Assembly: GCA_029776225.1 (NCBI GenBank)
Contig: JAKOTR010000008.1
Span: 1 to 64,000 of the forward strand
From: Acidobacteriota bacterium
GTDB taxonomy: Bacteria > Acidobacteriota > Terriglobia > Bryobacterales > Bryobacteraceae
Reading direction: 5' to 3'
Length of the DNA stretch: 64,000 nt
Shown: positions 7,850 through 15,814 of the stretch, in pieces
Numbering within the stretch: position 1 is the first letter of the stretch
How the letters are laid out: every line of letters begins with the position of its first letter
Position numbers and translations under genes: made by a program
Notes under the pieces: model-generated
What the model saw: the letters and a program-made list of their open reading frames with translations, nothing else
Database searches by the model: none
Told to the model about the DNA's origin: nothing

Positions 7850-8986
7850 ATGAAGGTTCATCGAAACTTGTTAACCTACGGCGTCGTGGCAGTGCTCGTT
7901 GCCGGTTTGACCGCTTCCTGCGGTTTCCGGCGCAAGAAGTACGAAAACCCGATCACCAAGGACACTGAACAGCCGGACAAGATCCTGTTCGACAAGGCGA
8001 TCAACGACATCGAACGGGGGCGCTACGAGATCGCGCGCCTGACCCTCAACACCCTGATCAACACGTACGACCAGAGCGAGTACCTGGCGAAAGCGAAGCT
8101 CGCCATCGCCGATAGCTGGTTCCGTGAGGGCGGCTCGCACGGGCTTGCGCAGGCCGAGGCCGAGTACAAGGATTTCATCCTCTTCTACCCGACCATGGAA
8201 GAAGCGGCCGAGGCGCAGGAAAAAGTCTGCATGATCCATTACAGGCAGATGGAAAAGCCGGACCGCGACAACACCCACGCCGTTCGGGCCGACGAAGAGT
8301 GCCGGCAGTTGCTCGTACAGTTCCCCAACAGCAAGTTCGCGCCGCAGGCCGAGCAGAGACTCCGCGAGATCCAGGAAGTGCTGGCCGAAGCCGAGTACCG
8401 CGTGGGCTCGTTCTATTACACCAAGGGCGTTTACTATTCGTCGGCGAATCGCCTTCAGGCGCTCACTAATCATTACCCGCTTTACAGCCAGGCGGACCAG
8501 GCACTGTGGAAGCTTGGCGATTCCTACGCCAGGATGGGCCCGAATTTCCGCGACCGGGCCGCCGCGGCCTTTGCGAGAATCGTCAGGGAATACCCGCTCA
8601 GTCCCCTCGTCGATCAGGCGAAACAGCGGCTGACCGCTATGGAAGAACCCATTCCCGAACCCGACCCCGTGGCTCTGAACCGCATGAAGTACGAGCTAGC
8701 GAACCGGCGCAAGCCGGGGGTGATGAGCCACTTCTGGGGCATCTTCCGGAAGAGTCCCGACGTGAGCATGGCCGCCAAATCCGGCGCCCCGGCGATGGAG
8801 ACACTGCGGCCCACGATTCCAGTCACGGTGCCCACCGAGACCGCGGGCGGAACTCCCAGTGCCGACGTCACCGCGTCGCCGATTACCGGCCCCTCGGCGC
8901 TTGATACCCAGCCCGACGCTCGCCAGAACCCGCCGAAGGCCAAGCCCGCGGAACAGGCAGCGCCGGCCCAGCCTCCTCAGCAATGA
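7850..8986 (+). CDS. bamD: Outer membrane assembly lipoprotein BamD
   Basis: Lipoprotein of the BAM complex that inserts outer-membrane beta-barrels. The ATG at 7850 gives a lipoprotein signal with lipobox LTASC; an earlier in-frame ATG would bury it. TPR-like helices follow (about residues 45-280) with typical phrases such as YEIARLTLNTLINTYDQSEY and YPLSPLVDQAKQRL. The C-terminal 100 residues are a Pro/Ala-rich tail not found in E. coli BamD, making the protein longer (378 residues). The TGA overlaps the ATG of the response-regulator gene, so their translation is coupled. Confidence 0.88.
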   Translation: MKVHRNLLTYGVVAVLVAGLTASCGFRRKKYENPITKDTEQPDKILFDKAINDIERGRYEIARLTLNTLINTYDQSEYLAKAKLAIADSWFREGGSHGLAQAEAEYKDFILFYPTMEEAAEAQEKVCMIHYRQMEKPDRDNTHAVRADEECRQLLVQFPNSKFAPQAEQRLREIQEVLAEAEYRVGSFYYTKGVYYSSANRLQALTNHYPLYSQADQALWKLGDSYARMGPNFRDRAAAAFARIVREYPLSPLVDQAKQRLTAMEEPIPEPDPVALNRMKYELANRRKPGVMSHFWGIFRKSPDVSMAAKSGAPAMETLRPTIPVTVPTETAGGTPSADVTASPITGPSALDTQPDARQNPPKAKPAEQAAPAQPPQQ

Positions 8987-9645
8987 GCCGAATTCTTTTG
9001 GCAGATGACAGCCCCCATGCCCAGCGGATGGGGGAACGGATTCTGCGGGAGGAAGGATTCGAGGTGGTCACCGTCACGGACGGCGAGACCGCGCTCATCC
9101 GCTTGCCGGACGTCGATCCGGACCTCATTATGGCCGATGTGTTCCTCCCGCAACACTCGGGATACGACGTCTGCAAGTACGTCAAGAATCACCCGAAGCA
9201 CAAGCACGCGCGCGTCGTTCTTCTGGCGGGCCTGCTCGAACCCGTGGACGAAGCGGAAGCCGGACGGGTGAAGGCCGACGCCATTCTGAAAAAGCCCCTG
9301 GAGGCTTCGGCTGTCCTCGCGACGGTGCGCCCGCTGATCGAAGCCGCCAGAGCCGAGCGCGAAGCGATTCGCGATGCCGCCGCAAGCGCTCCTCCCGCTC
9401 CCGCCATTTCGGCGCAGGAGCCCGCTTCGGCCGCGCCTCCTAAACAGGAGCCTGTTCCGGCGGGCCAGCTTAAGCAGGAGCCCGTCGCAGCCGGGCAGCC
9501 CAAGCAGGAGTCCGTCGCGGCCGGGCAGCCGGAAGGGATCGACCGCGAACGCGTGCGCGCCGCCGTCACCATCGCGCTCGATCAGGCGATGCCCGCCATG
9601 ATCGACGAGATTACCGCCCGCGTCCTCACCGCTCTGGACAAGTAG
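8983..9645 (+). CDS. Response regulator receiver protein with repetitive linker
   Basis: A CheY-like receiver domain (about 1-122): acidic pair in LLADDS, phospho-acceptor Asp in IMADVFLP, conserved Lys in KKPLE. Then comes a low-complexity linker of QEP/AGQ repeats of about 10-11 residues (PKQEPV.AGQ, 145-180), and a short C-terminal amphipathic helix (RERVRAAVTIALDQAMPAMI). There is no DNA-binding or enzymatic output domain. The ATGA overlap with bamD suggests an envelope-related role, but no histidine kinase is nearby. Confidence 0.8.
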   Translation: MSRILLADDSPHAQRMGERILREEGFEVVTVTDGETALIRLPDVDPDLIMADVFLPQHSGYDVCKYVKNHPKHKHARVVLLAGLLEPVDEAEAGRVKADAILKKPLEASAVLATVRPLIEAARAEREAIRDAAASAPPAPAISAQEPASAAPPKQEPVPAGQLKQEPVAAGQPKQESVAAGQPEGIDRERVRAAVTIALDQAMPAMIDEITARVLTALDK

Positions 9646-9686
9646 CCGGTCCGAGCCTGGTTTACGCCGCCGGCGCATAGGCCGGA

Positions 9687-9695
9687 TGCTATCCT
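9687..9695 (+). promoter_or_regulatory. Extended -10 box upstream of yajQ
   Basis: TGCTATCCT ends 11 nt before the ATG at 9707, predicting a leader of only a few bases with no Shine-Dalgarno sequence. Confidence 0.4.
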
Positions 9696-9706
9696 TAGCT
9701 TGTCTT

Positions 9707-10207
9707 ATGCCCGACAACAGCTTTGATATCGTTTCCAAGATCGATCTGAACGAAGTGAACAATGCGATCCACCAGGCCAGAAAGGAAGTCCAGACGCGAT
9801 ACGACCTGAAGAACACCAAATCGCAAATCGAGCTGAACGAAAAAGAGAAGAAGATCGTGCTTTCCAGCCAGGACGATTTCAAGCTCCGGGCGGTGACCGA
9901 AATCCTGGAGCAGAAGCTGGTGAAGCGCGGCGTGCCGCTGAAGGGTCTTTCCTATGGAGACGTCACGCCCGCGGCCGGTTCCACCGTTCGCCGGGAAATC
10001 AGCATTCAGCAGGGCATACCGATTGAGAAGGCGCGCGAGATCGTGAAAACGATCAAAGACAGCAAAATCAAAGTGCAGGCTTCGATTCAGGGAGACCTCG
10101 TGCGGGTGAGCGGCAAGAGCCGTGACCTGCTGCAGGAAGTCATTCACATGCTCAAGCAGCGCGACTTCGGAATCGACATGCAGTTCACGAATTACCGGAC
10201 GTTTTGA
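9707..10207 (+). CDS. yajQ: YajQ family nucleotide-binding protein
   Basis: Conserved cytoplasmic protein of the UPF0234 family; homologues bind RNA or tRNA and, in Xanthomonas, cyclic di-GMP. The ATG at 9707 (MPDNSFDIVSKIDLNEVNNA) matches the family start; an earlier TTG is discounted. Typical features are QTRYDLKNTKSQIELNE, GLSYGDVTPAAG and the C-terminal LKQRDFGIDMQFTNYR. The length (166) is normal. The alpha/beta hydrolase gene begins one base after the stop. Confidence 0.93.
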   Translation: MPDNSFDIVSKIDLNEVNNAIHQARKEVQTRYDLKNTKSQIELNEKEKKIVLSSQDDFKLRAVTEILEQKLVKRGVPLKGLSYGDVTPAAGSTVRREISIQQGIPIEKAREIVKTIKDSKIKVQASIQGDLVRVSGKSRDLLQEVIHMLKQRDFGIDMQFTNYRTF

Positions 10208-10208
10208 A

Positions 10209-10859
10209 GTGAGCAGACTCGAATCCCTGATGTTGGAAGGGCCGGCGGGCAAGCTCGAAGCGCTGCTGGAGATACCCGATGGGGAGCCGGTGCGCGCTTG
10301 CCTCGTCTGCCACCCTCACCCGCTCTACGGCGGCACCATGCACAACAAGGTCGTGCATCGCACGGCCCGCGGCTTACGACGCGCGGGAGGCGCCGTGTTG
10401 CGCTTCAATTTCCGCGGCGCGGGAAGGAGCGAGGGGAGTTACGCCCAGGGAATCGGTGAACTCGAGGACGCGCGAGCCGCGCTCGGCTGGCTGCGGGAAC
10501 GCTACCCTTCCCTGCCCTACACGTTGGCCGGTTTTTCCTTCGGCGCCCGCATCGCGCTGGCGTTGGGATGCACGGAGGAACGGCCGGAACGGGTGATCGC
10601 GCTCGGGCTTCCGACCCACTGGCCTCTGCCCGAAGGTCTGCCCGGCTGCACGGTTCCCAAGGTCTTCATCCAGAGCACCCGCGACCAGTTCGGCCCCAAG
10701 GAGGAACTGGAAGCGCTGTTCGCGCAGTTACCGGAACCGAAACGGCTGATCTGGATAGAGGCGCAGGACCACTTCTTCGCCGGGGCGCTCGACCGCCTTG
10801 AGGAGACAATTCGTGGTCTTGATGGGGAAACGCCGGCCCGCTACGGGACGTTCGCGTGA
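10209..10859 (+). CDS. Alpha/beta hydrolase, dienelactone hydrolase-like
   Basis: A small cytoplasmic alpha/beta hydrolase of about 216 residues. Visible features are the oxyanion region CHPHPLYGGTMHNKVV, FNFRGAGRSEG, the nucleophile elbow GFSFGA (catalytic Ser) and a late His in QDHFF; the Asp is in STRDQFGP. This pattern is typical of a widespread family annotated as alpha/beta hydrolase or dienelactone hydrolase-like, with no firm substrate. The GTG at 10209, one base after yajQ, is preferred; an ATG at 10230 is possible. Its 3' end overlaps the opposing receiver gene by 19 bp. Confidence 0.75.
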   Translation: MSRLESLMLEGPAGKLEALLEIPDGEPVRACLVCHPHPLYGGTMHNKVVHRTARGLRRAGGAVLRFNFRGAGRSEGSYAQGIGELEDARAALGWLRERYPSLPYTLAGFSFGARIALALGCTEERPERVIALGLPTHWPLPEGLPGCTVPKVFIQSTRDQFGPKEELEALFAQLPEPKRLIWIEAQDHFFAGALDRLEETIRGLDGETPARYGTFA

Positions 10860-11290
10860 CGCAATTCGCGTTCCACACGGCGCGTCGCGCGCTCGCTGAT
10901 CAGGTCCGCTACCCTGCTGAGCAATCCGGGCAGGTCTTCGGGCTCGATCAGAACGGTGTCCCTGGAGTTCCGCGAGCCGCCACGGGGCTTCGAATTTTGG
11001 TAGGTGGTGATGAGCGCGGTGGCCGGCTTATAGTCCATCATGCGGGCGTGCGCCAGCACCTTAAGCCCGGCCTCGGGCGACTCCATCCGGAGGTCGCTCA
11101 ACACCAGTTCGTACTCACGATTATCCAGCTTGGCCACCGCTTCGGCTGCGGAGGCGGCCGCGTCTACACTATAACCGCCTGCTTCCAGAACGGTTTGCAA
11201 AGTCAGGCGGGAGGTCAGATCATCGTCGACAAGCAGCACACGGGCCAAATCCAGGTTTCGACTCCGTGGCGTGCGATGAGACTTCGCCAT
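10841..11290 (-). CDS. Single-domain response regulator
   Basis: A CheY-like receiver (VLLVDDDLTSRL, phospho-acceptor Asp in LVLSDLRME, Thr in ALITTY). It is followed by a degenerate end: the usual switch Lys region reads TVLIEPEDL, so the KP motif is missing and signalling may be atypical. About 149 residues from the ATG at 11290; a TTG at 11314 is also possible, and the AGGAAAGGA between the two would serve the ATG at slightly long spacing. No output domain or kinase neighbour. Confidence 0.75.
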   Translation of the reverse strand: MAKSHRTPRSRNLDLARVLLVDDDLTSRLTLQTVLEAGGYSVDAAASAAEAVAKLDNREYELVLSDLRMESPEAGLKVLAHARMMDYKPATALITTYQNSKPRGGSRNSRDTVLIEPEDLPGLLSRVADLISERATRRVERELRHANVP

Positions 11291-11538
11291 CTGGGGCTGA
11301 TATCCTTTCCTCAAATTTAAGTCTAACCTAGGCCCTGGAAAAAAGCACGGTTTATTTGATTGCTGGAACTACTACACTGATAGTACTACGTATATTAGAA
11401 TTTTCTAAGCCAGATCGACACCCGCCCGGCGCCCCGCCGCGCATCGGGAACCACCCCGCTCAACAACTGTGAAACTTGCGGCGTGGCCAGGGGGAGCAGG
11501 TTTGCCGAAAACAGGGGCGGGTAGTGGCCTGTTTGAGG
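11291..11538. other. Intergenic stretch without a gene
   Basis: About 250 bp between two minus-strand genes, more AT-rich than its surroundings near 11340-11410. It holds a small inverted repeat TTAGAA-TT-TTCTAA (11395-11408) in an AT-rich setting, possibly part of the promoter of the receiver gene or the end of the NYN-domain transcript. No open frame is convincing. Confidence 0.5.
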
Positions 11539-12200
11539 TCAGGCCCACTCAGCCGGCCGAACGATTAGCTCCCCGTTGCGCGCCGGCGCCGGATTAGGCA
11601 ACTGGCAGCAAGCCAAATCTCGTTTACTGATGAAGCGAACAGTGGAGGTTACGCGAGCCAGCTTTTTGGGCACGGACTTGCGTTCGTAATCGGGGTACAG
11701 TAGCACGACTGGCTTTCTATTTTCCTCCTTCACGATGCGGAGAGGTTCAACCAGATCAGTGTCCGACGAAACAACCACAGCGGCATCGTACTGGTCTGTG
11801 TAGCCATCCCGTAGGAGGTGCGATGCCAAGTTCACGTCGGACGCCTTTTCTTCGGTATTGTGAACCATCACGTACTGCATACCATTCGCCTTGGGATAGA
11901 CCAGCGGGATCGGTTCAACAAGCGGACGGCAGACTCGCCTTGTGGCAAAGTTGCCGATATGGATAGTCAGGCACGGAAGGCCGGCAAGCGCTCTAATGTA
12001 TGCGTCTTGCCGCTGCGGCTGGCCGTCGTCAGTTCTCCCCGTTACGAGCGAGGTGTAATAGCGCACCCTCAGCAGCACGTCGTCATCCGGATGAGGCGCT
12101 GAACAAGGGCGGCAACATTCAGCCATTTCAGTTCTGGGTGTCGTTTGAGGGCTCTATGGTATAGATTGAAGCCATCTACGTATGCCTGTACCCGTGGCAA
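11539..12200 (-). pseudogene. NYN-domain (PIN-like) ribonuclease gene, frameshifted
   Basis: NYN proteins are PIN-fold nucleases. The start is probably the TTG at 12200, 7 nt after GGAGG (12208-12212), reading VQAYVDGFNLYH with the first catalytic Asp. This frame ends in a stop soon after LVQRLIRM. The rest of the domain (DDDVLLRVRYYTSLVTGR, then VVSSDTDLVEPL with the acidic pair) continues in another frame from about 12105. One deleted base, or an assembly error, near 12095-12115 explains the break; no slippery heptamer is visible there. Both halves match the family in order and spacing, so this is one gene. It has a strong promoter and a leader hairpin. Confidence 0.75.
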
Positions 12201-12220
12201 GGGGGTACCTCCAAAACAGG

Positions 12221-12244
12221 AAGGGCTGCCTTGCGGCAGCCCTT
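12221..12244 (-). terminator. Perfect 10-bp hairpin in the NYN gene leader
   Basis: AAGGGCTGCC pairs perfectly with GGCAGCCCTT across a 4-nt loop. Read on the minus strand it is followed by CCTGTTTT and then directly by the GGAGG ribosome binding site. It lies within the predicted 5' leader, so it could act as an attenuator or block ribosome access rather than end an upstream gene; none is recognised upstream. Confidence 0.55.
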
Positions 12245-12287
12245 CAGTCAATAGCGATGAAATCTACTGACGGGTAAACTCAACTAA

Positions 12288-12316
12288 AGTATAGAACAAC
12301 GCCCGAAGCTGTTCAA
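12288..12316 (-). promoter_or_regulatory. Sigma-70-type promoter of the NYN gene
   Basis: Minus strand TTGAAC (12316-12311), 17-bp spacer, TATACT (12293-12288): five of six matches at both boxes. It predicts a start near 12281 and an 81-nt leader including the hairpin. This is among the best promoters in the window. Confidence 0.65.
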
Positions 12317-12734
12317 GGTTCTTTCGGCCCGCCGTTGGGCCATAACTGAGGCATGATTATCCATCCAAGCGAACCATAAGATCGGGGCTTGTCATGAACG
12401 GACGTCGGGGCTAGGCCATCGGGAGAGAAGCTGACGGGCGAGCCACTGGAAGATCCCAACCCGGAAATCCGGCCGCCGCAGGCTCGGCAGGGCTTGTGGG
12501 CCGGCACGGTCTGTCGTGCTGTTTCTGCATGCACTACAACTTAGGGCCGGAGCATCACACGCTTTGCACGATGCTGGTTGTGAAGGCGGGAATTGCAGGC
12601 CCCTTTGGGGTGAGATCGCCGGCTTGCTGGACAACAGTTCGGCGGCAAGCTGGACGTGTGCGTGGCCTCTTCTGTGCTTGTGGAGTATCATGATGTCCAA
12701 GTAGTACTGCCAACAAGGCATTAGGAGTAGGGGC
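12317..12734. other. Intergenic stretch without a recognised gene
   Basis: About 420 bp between the NYN promoter and the UBP zinc-finger gene. Short open frames exist on both strands, but none shows a family motif, a ribosome binding site or plausible composition. It may be decayed accessory DNA. Confidence 0.5.
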
Positions 12735-13019
12735 ATGCCCAGAGAATGCACGCATTTGAATCAGATTCGGGTCCGGACGACGGACAAGTACGTGTGCGAG
12801 GATTGCATCAAGACGGGCGACAGCTGGGTTCACCTGCGCCTGTGCTTGAGCTGCGGGCATGTCGGGTGCTGCGATTCCTCGAAAAACAAACATGCGACGC
12901 AGCACTTCCGTTCCACCCAGCACCCGCTCATCCGGTCGATCGAGCCCGGAGAGGCGTGGGTCTGGTGTTACCAGGACGAGGTATACGCGAAACCTGCGGA
13001 GCCAATGCCCCCGCTGTGA
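12735..13019 (+). CDS. UBP-type zinc finger protein
   Basis: A 94-residue stand-alone ZnF-UBP domain. The zinc ligands are laid out as in the family: an N-terminal C-x-H, then CEDC, CLSCGHVGCCDSS, and H residues in NKHATQHF and STQHPL, followed by WVWCYQDE. In eukaryotes this fold binds the C-terminal tail of ubiquitin; bacterial stand-alone copies exist and their ligand is unknown. The start ATG follows TTAGGAGTAGGGGC. wrbA begins 31 nt downstream, suggesting an operon. Confidence 0.88.
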   Translation: MPRECTHLNQIRVRTTDKYVCEDCIKTGDSWVHLRLCLSCGHVGCCDSSKNKHATQHFRSTQHPLIRSIEPGEAWVWCYQDEVYAKPAEPMPPL

Positions 13020-13050
13020 AGGGAGCATCTAATCAGATGGAGAGAGCACA

Positions 13051-13674
13051 ATGAGTGTGAACGTTCTGATCGCCTTTTACTCAAGAAACGGTTCGACGGA
13101 AGCGCTCGCGCGGGCCATTGCTGAAGGGGCAAAGTCGGAAGGCGCAGAAGTGCGCCTGCGGCGCGCGCGCGAGGTGGTAACGGAAGAAGTCATGGCCAAG
13201 GCAGACGGCTGGCTGGAGAACGCCCGGCGCATGAACGCTCAATACGAAGAGCCGACTCCGGCCGACGCCGAGTGGGCCGACGCGATTATCTTCGGGACGC
13301 CGACGCGATTCGGGAACGTGAGTTCCGAGTTGAAGGCGTACATCGATTCGCTGGGAGGCATTTGGGCGCAGGGAAAGCTGGTGGGTAAGGCCGGATCGGC
13401 TTTCACCTCCACCTCAACGCCTCACGGCGGGAACGAGAGTACGATTCTGACGATGTACAACTTCATGGCCCATCTCGGGTTGATTATCGTTCCGCTGGGC
13501 TATGCCAACCCTCTCGTTTTTCGGGCGGGCACGCCCTACGGCGCATCGACGGTCTCCGGACAGACGTCCACGCCGCCAACGGCCGACGATCTCGAAGTTG
13601 CGCGCTTCCAAGGCCGCCGCGTTGTGCAGGTGGCGGAAGCGCTCAAAATGGCCGCCGCGGCGCAAACAACGTAA
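13051..13674 (+). CDS. wrbA: NAD(P)H:quinone oxidoreductase, WrbA type
   Basis: Flavodoxin-like FMN enzyme that reduces quinones by two electrons, thought to protect against oxidative stress. Visible are the phosphate-binding loop AFYSRNGSTEALA, FGTPTRFGNVSSELK, the segment STSTPHGGNESTI typical of WrbA, and PLGYANP. The 207 residues are the usual size. A GGAGAGAG sequence precedes the ATG. Confidence 0.93.
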   Translation: MSVNVLIAFYSRNGSTEALARAIAEGAKSEGAEVRLRRAREVVTEEVMAKADGWLENARRMNAQYEEPTPADAEWADAIIFGTPTRFGNVSSELKAYIDSLGGIWAQGKLVGKAGSAFTSTSTPHGGNESTILTMYNFMAHLGLIIVPLGYANPLVFRAGTPYGASTVSGQTSTPPTADDLEVARFQGRRVVQVAEALKMAAAAQTT

Positions 13675-13686
13675 CGGCGGAGAGCC

Positions 13687-14391
13687 TCACCGGGGCCGGG
13701 ACAGCGAAATCTCCGCGGCGATCGCGCCGTGCATGGCCGCCAGCCGAACGGGCTTCGGAATGCCGGCGCCGCTCAGCGTGCCACAGAGGTCGAGGGCCGC
13801 GGCGCGGTTTCCTTGGGACAGAAAACCTTCGGCGCAGACCAGCCCGGCCCCGGCGGCCGCCGCACGTACCCGTCCCTTAGTGCGAGTAAGTGCGCGCTGA
13901 AGTGCCTTTGCCGCCTCGGCCCCGCCTATCGTCCCCAGCGCCCACGCCGCCGCTTCCGCCACGAGCGGATCGGCGTGATCGAGCAGCTTCGAGAGGGCTG
14001 GAACGGCCTTTGCGTCCCTGCGGTAGCGAATCGAATTGATGACGCCCACCAGGGGCCCGCCCTTAGCCTTTGTCAACGCGTCGCGAAGGGCGTCGTCGAC
14101 CGAGGGATGGTTGATGGGCTGGAGTGCGTTCCGTGCATAGGTGCTGAAGCGCTCGTCCGTCAGCATGGAGGCGAGCACGGGCACTGCGTCGGGCGTGCCC
14201 ACCACGGCCAGGCGCTGGCAGCACTTGGCTTTCGCGAAGTCGGTGGAGTTGGGGTCCTTCAACACCGCTATGAGCTCGGAGGGGCTGAGCTTGTCGAACT
14301 GTTCCGGCTGGAGTTCGGGCGGCGGCTCCAGCCAAAGGCGCCCGGATTTCTTCGCCGGGGCCGGTTTCGGAGGAGTAGCAGGGGCTTGCAT
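13687..14391 (-). CDS. HEAT-repeat protein
   Basis: A 234-residue protein from the ATG at 14391. After a Pro/Ala-rich N-terminus come four to five alpha-helical repeats of about 30 residues (for example DAVPVLASMLTDERF, KAVPALSKLLDHADPLVAEAAAWALG) typical of HEAT or PBS-lyase HEAT scaffolds. There is no signal peptide or catalytic motif. It starts 12 nt after the stop of the oxidoreductase gene and is likely cotranscribed with it. Function unknown; a protein-binding scaffold is the most that can be said. Confidence 0.75.
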   Translation of the reverse strand: MQAPATPPKPAPAKKSGRLWLEPPPELQPEQFDKLSPSELIAVLKDPNSTDFAKAKCCQRLAVVGTPDAVPVLASMLTDERFSTYARNALQPINHPSVDDALRDALTKAKGGPLVGVINSIRYRRDAKAVPALSKLLDHADPLVAEAAAWALGTIGGAEAAKALQRALTRTKGRVRAAAAGAGLVCAEGFLSQGNRAAALDLCGTLSGAGIPKPVRLAAMHGAIAAEISLSRPR

Positions 14392-14402
14392 ACCGTTTCT
14401 CC

Positions 14403-15704
14403 CTATACGCGCCAGGGTTCCCGCATAGCTCGAGCGCGGAGGCGGTTGGCTTCTTCGTCGCCGGGAAATTCCTTCTTCACAGGGTCCCAAACAACCTTTC
14501 GTCCCAACTGGAACGCAATGTACGCCGCATGGCAACTGATGTGCGAGTTCGCTACGACCTCGGCGTTCGCGCGGGGTTGCTTACGCGAGCGGACGCAATT
14601 GAGGAAGTCCTGGGTGTGGTACGCCAGCGCGAGGCGCGCTTCCGTAGTGGGCCGGAGAAGCGGACGGAGGTTTTCCGAGACCTCGATCTTGCCGCTGTCG
14701 CCGGTTTCCACCCAACCTTCCTCGCCGACAAAACGCACCGTATTCGCCCCGAGGCCGAGACGGCCCTGGCGGCCTTCATCGACCATCTCCAGCTTTAAGC
14801 CGTCCGCGAACCGGCAGTGCACCGCGTAAGGGCCGTTGTTGTCGCCTTCCGGCACGTATTCCACCGGCTGCGTGTCTTCCCTCTGCGCGGCCCAATGGCA
14901 AAGGTCCACAGTGTGAGAGCCCCACTCGAGGATGCCGCCGGCATGGAAATCGTAGACGTTGACCCAACCCCAGTCCGGGGCATAGCGGGAGTTATAGGGG
15001 CGCCACGGCGCCGGACCGAGCCATCTGTCCCAATCGAAGACCTCCTTGGGCGGCTCGGGTTCGGGCGGCAGCCATCCGCGGTGCGGCAGCGGCGGCCAGC
15101 TTTGCCACGGGCCCACATTCGCGTACACCGCCTGCAGCTTTCCCAGCCGCCCGGTGTGCACCAGTTCCACCGCGAGCTCGAAATTGCCGCCGTTGCGCCG
15201 CTGGCAGCCGGCCTGAAAGATGCGGCCGTAGCGGCGGAAAGCAGGCGCGATCGCCAGCGTCTCCTCGATCGTCATCGAGATGGGCTTTTCGCAGTAAACA
15301 TCCTTGCCGTGCTGCGCGGCAAGGATGGACATGGGAGCGTGCCAGCGGTCGCCCGTGGCGATGAGCACGGCGTCGATATCTTCGCGGGCCAGCAGCTCGA
15401 ACTGGTCCGAATACATGGCGCAGTCGCGGTTCTGGTAGCGCTGATCGACCATTGTTTTAATGGCTTCGCGGCGTTCGTTGCGGACGTCGCACACCGCCAC
15501 GAAGCGCACTTCGCGATAGCTGAGAAAAGCGCGCAGGTCGGTTTCTCCGCGAACTCCGGTGCCGATGCCGCCCATCACGATTTGATCGCTAGGGGCGACG
15601 GCGCCGGCGCGGCGGCCCAGAACGGAGCTGGGGACCACCATGGGAGCAACCGCGCCTCCCACGGCCTTCGCGAACCCGCGCCGCGAGATGGGGCGCTTGT
15701 CCAT
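14403..15704 (-). CDS. Tat-exported Gfo/Idh/MocA family oxidoreductase
   Basis: NAD(P)-dependent sugar or glycosyl oxidoreductase, here with an N-terminal Tat signal (SRRGFAKAVGGAVAP). The Rossmann region contains VMGGIGTGVRGETDL, and the family signature YCEKPISMTIEE carries the catalytic Lys. The C-terminal alpha/beta domain has GGILEWGSHTVDLCHWA, as in the Tat-exported planctomycete and acidobacterial subfamily. At 433 residues it fits that subfamily. Exported members probably use a tightly bound cofactor. Substrate unknown; the closest functional neighbour is the exported enolase-superfamily enzyme about 1 kb away. Confidence 0.85.
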   Translation of the reverse strand: MDKRPISRRGFAKAVGGAVAPMVVPSSVLGRRAGAVAPSDQIVMGGIGTGVRGETDLRAFLSYREVRFVAVCDVRNERREAIKTMVDQRYQNRDCAMYSDQFELLAREDIDAVLIATGDRWHAPMSILAAQHGKDVYCEKPISMTIEETLAIAPAFRRYGRIFQAGCQRRNGGNFELAVELVHTGRLGKLQAVYANVGPWQSWPPLPHRGWLPPEPEPPKEVFDWDRWLGPAPWRPYNSRYAPDWGWVNVYDFHAGGILEWGSHTVDLCHWAAQREDTQPVEYVPEGDNNGPYAVHCRFADGLKLEMVDEGRQGRLGLGANTVRFVGEEGWVETGDSGKIEVSENLRPLLRPTTEARLALAYHTQDFLNCVRSRKQPRANAEVVANSHISCHAAYIAFQLGRKVVWDPVKKEFPGDEEANRLRARAMREPWRV

Positions 15705-15814
15705 AGACTTCCTCCCTTCCAGGAACTCGTGAACCCTGGATCGGTGTTAGGATACACGAAATTCCCGGACGAGGCTATTCTCGCGGCTGCGATTCGATTT
15801 TGCCTTCAGGCCGG

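Noticed and set aside
11395-11408. TTAGAA-TT-TTCTAA as a terminator or operator
   Set aside because: Short, AT-only arms with no clear gene end beside it; kept only as a note on the intergenic stretch.
12090-12115. Programmed frameshift in the NYN gene
   Set aside because: No slippery heptamer or downstream pseudoknot is visible at the junction; mutation or assembly error is simpler.
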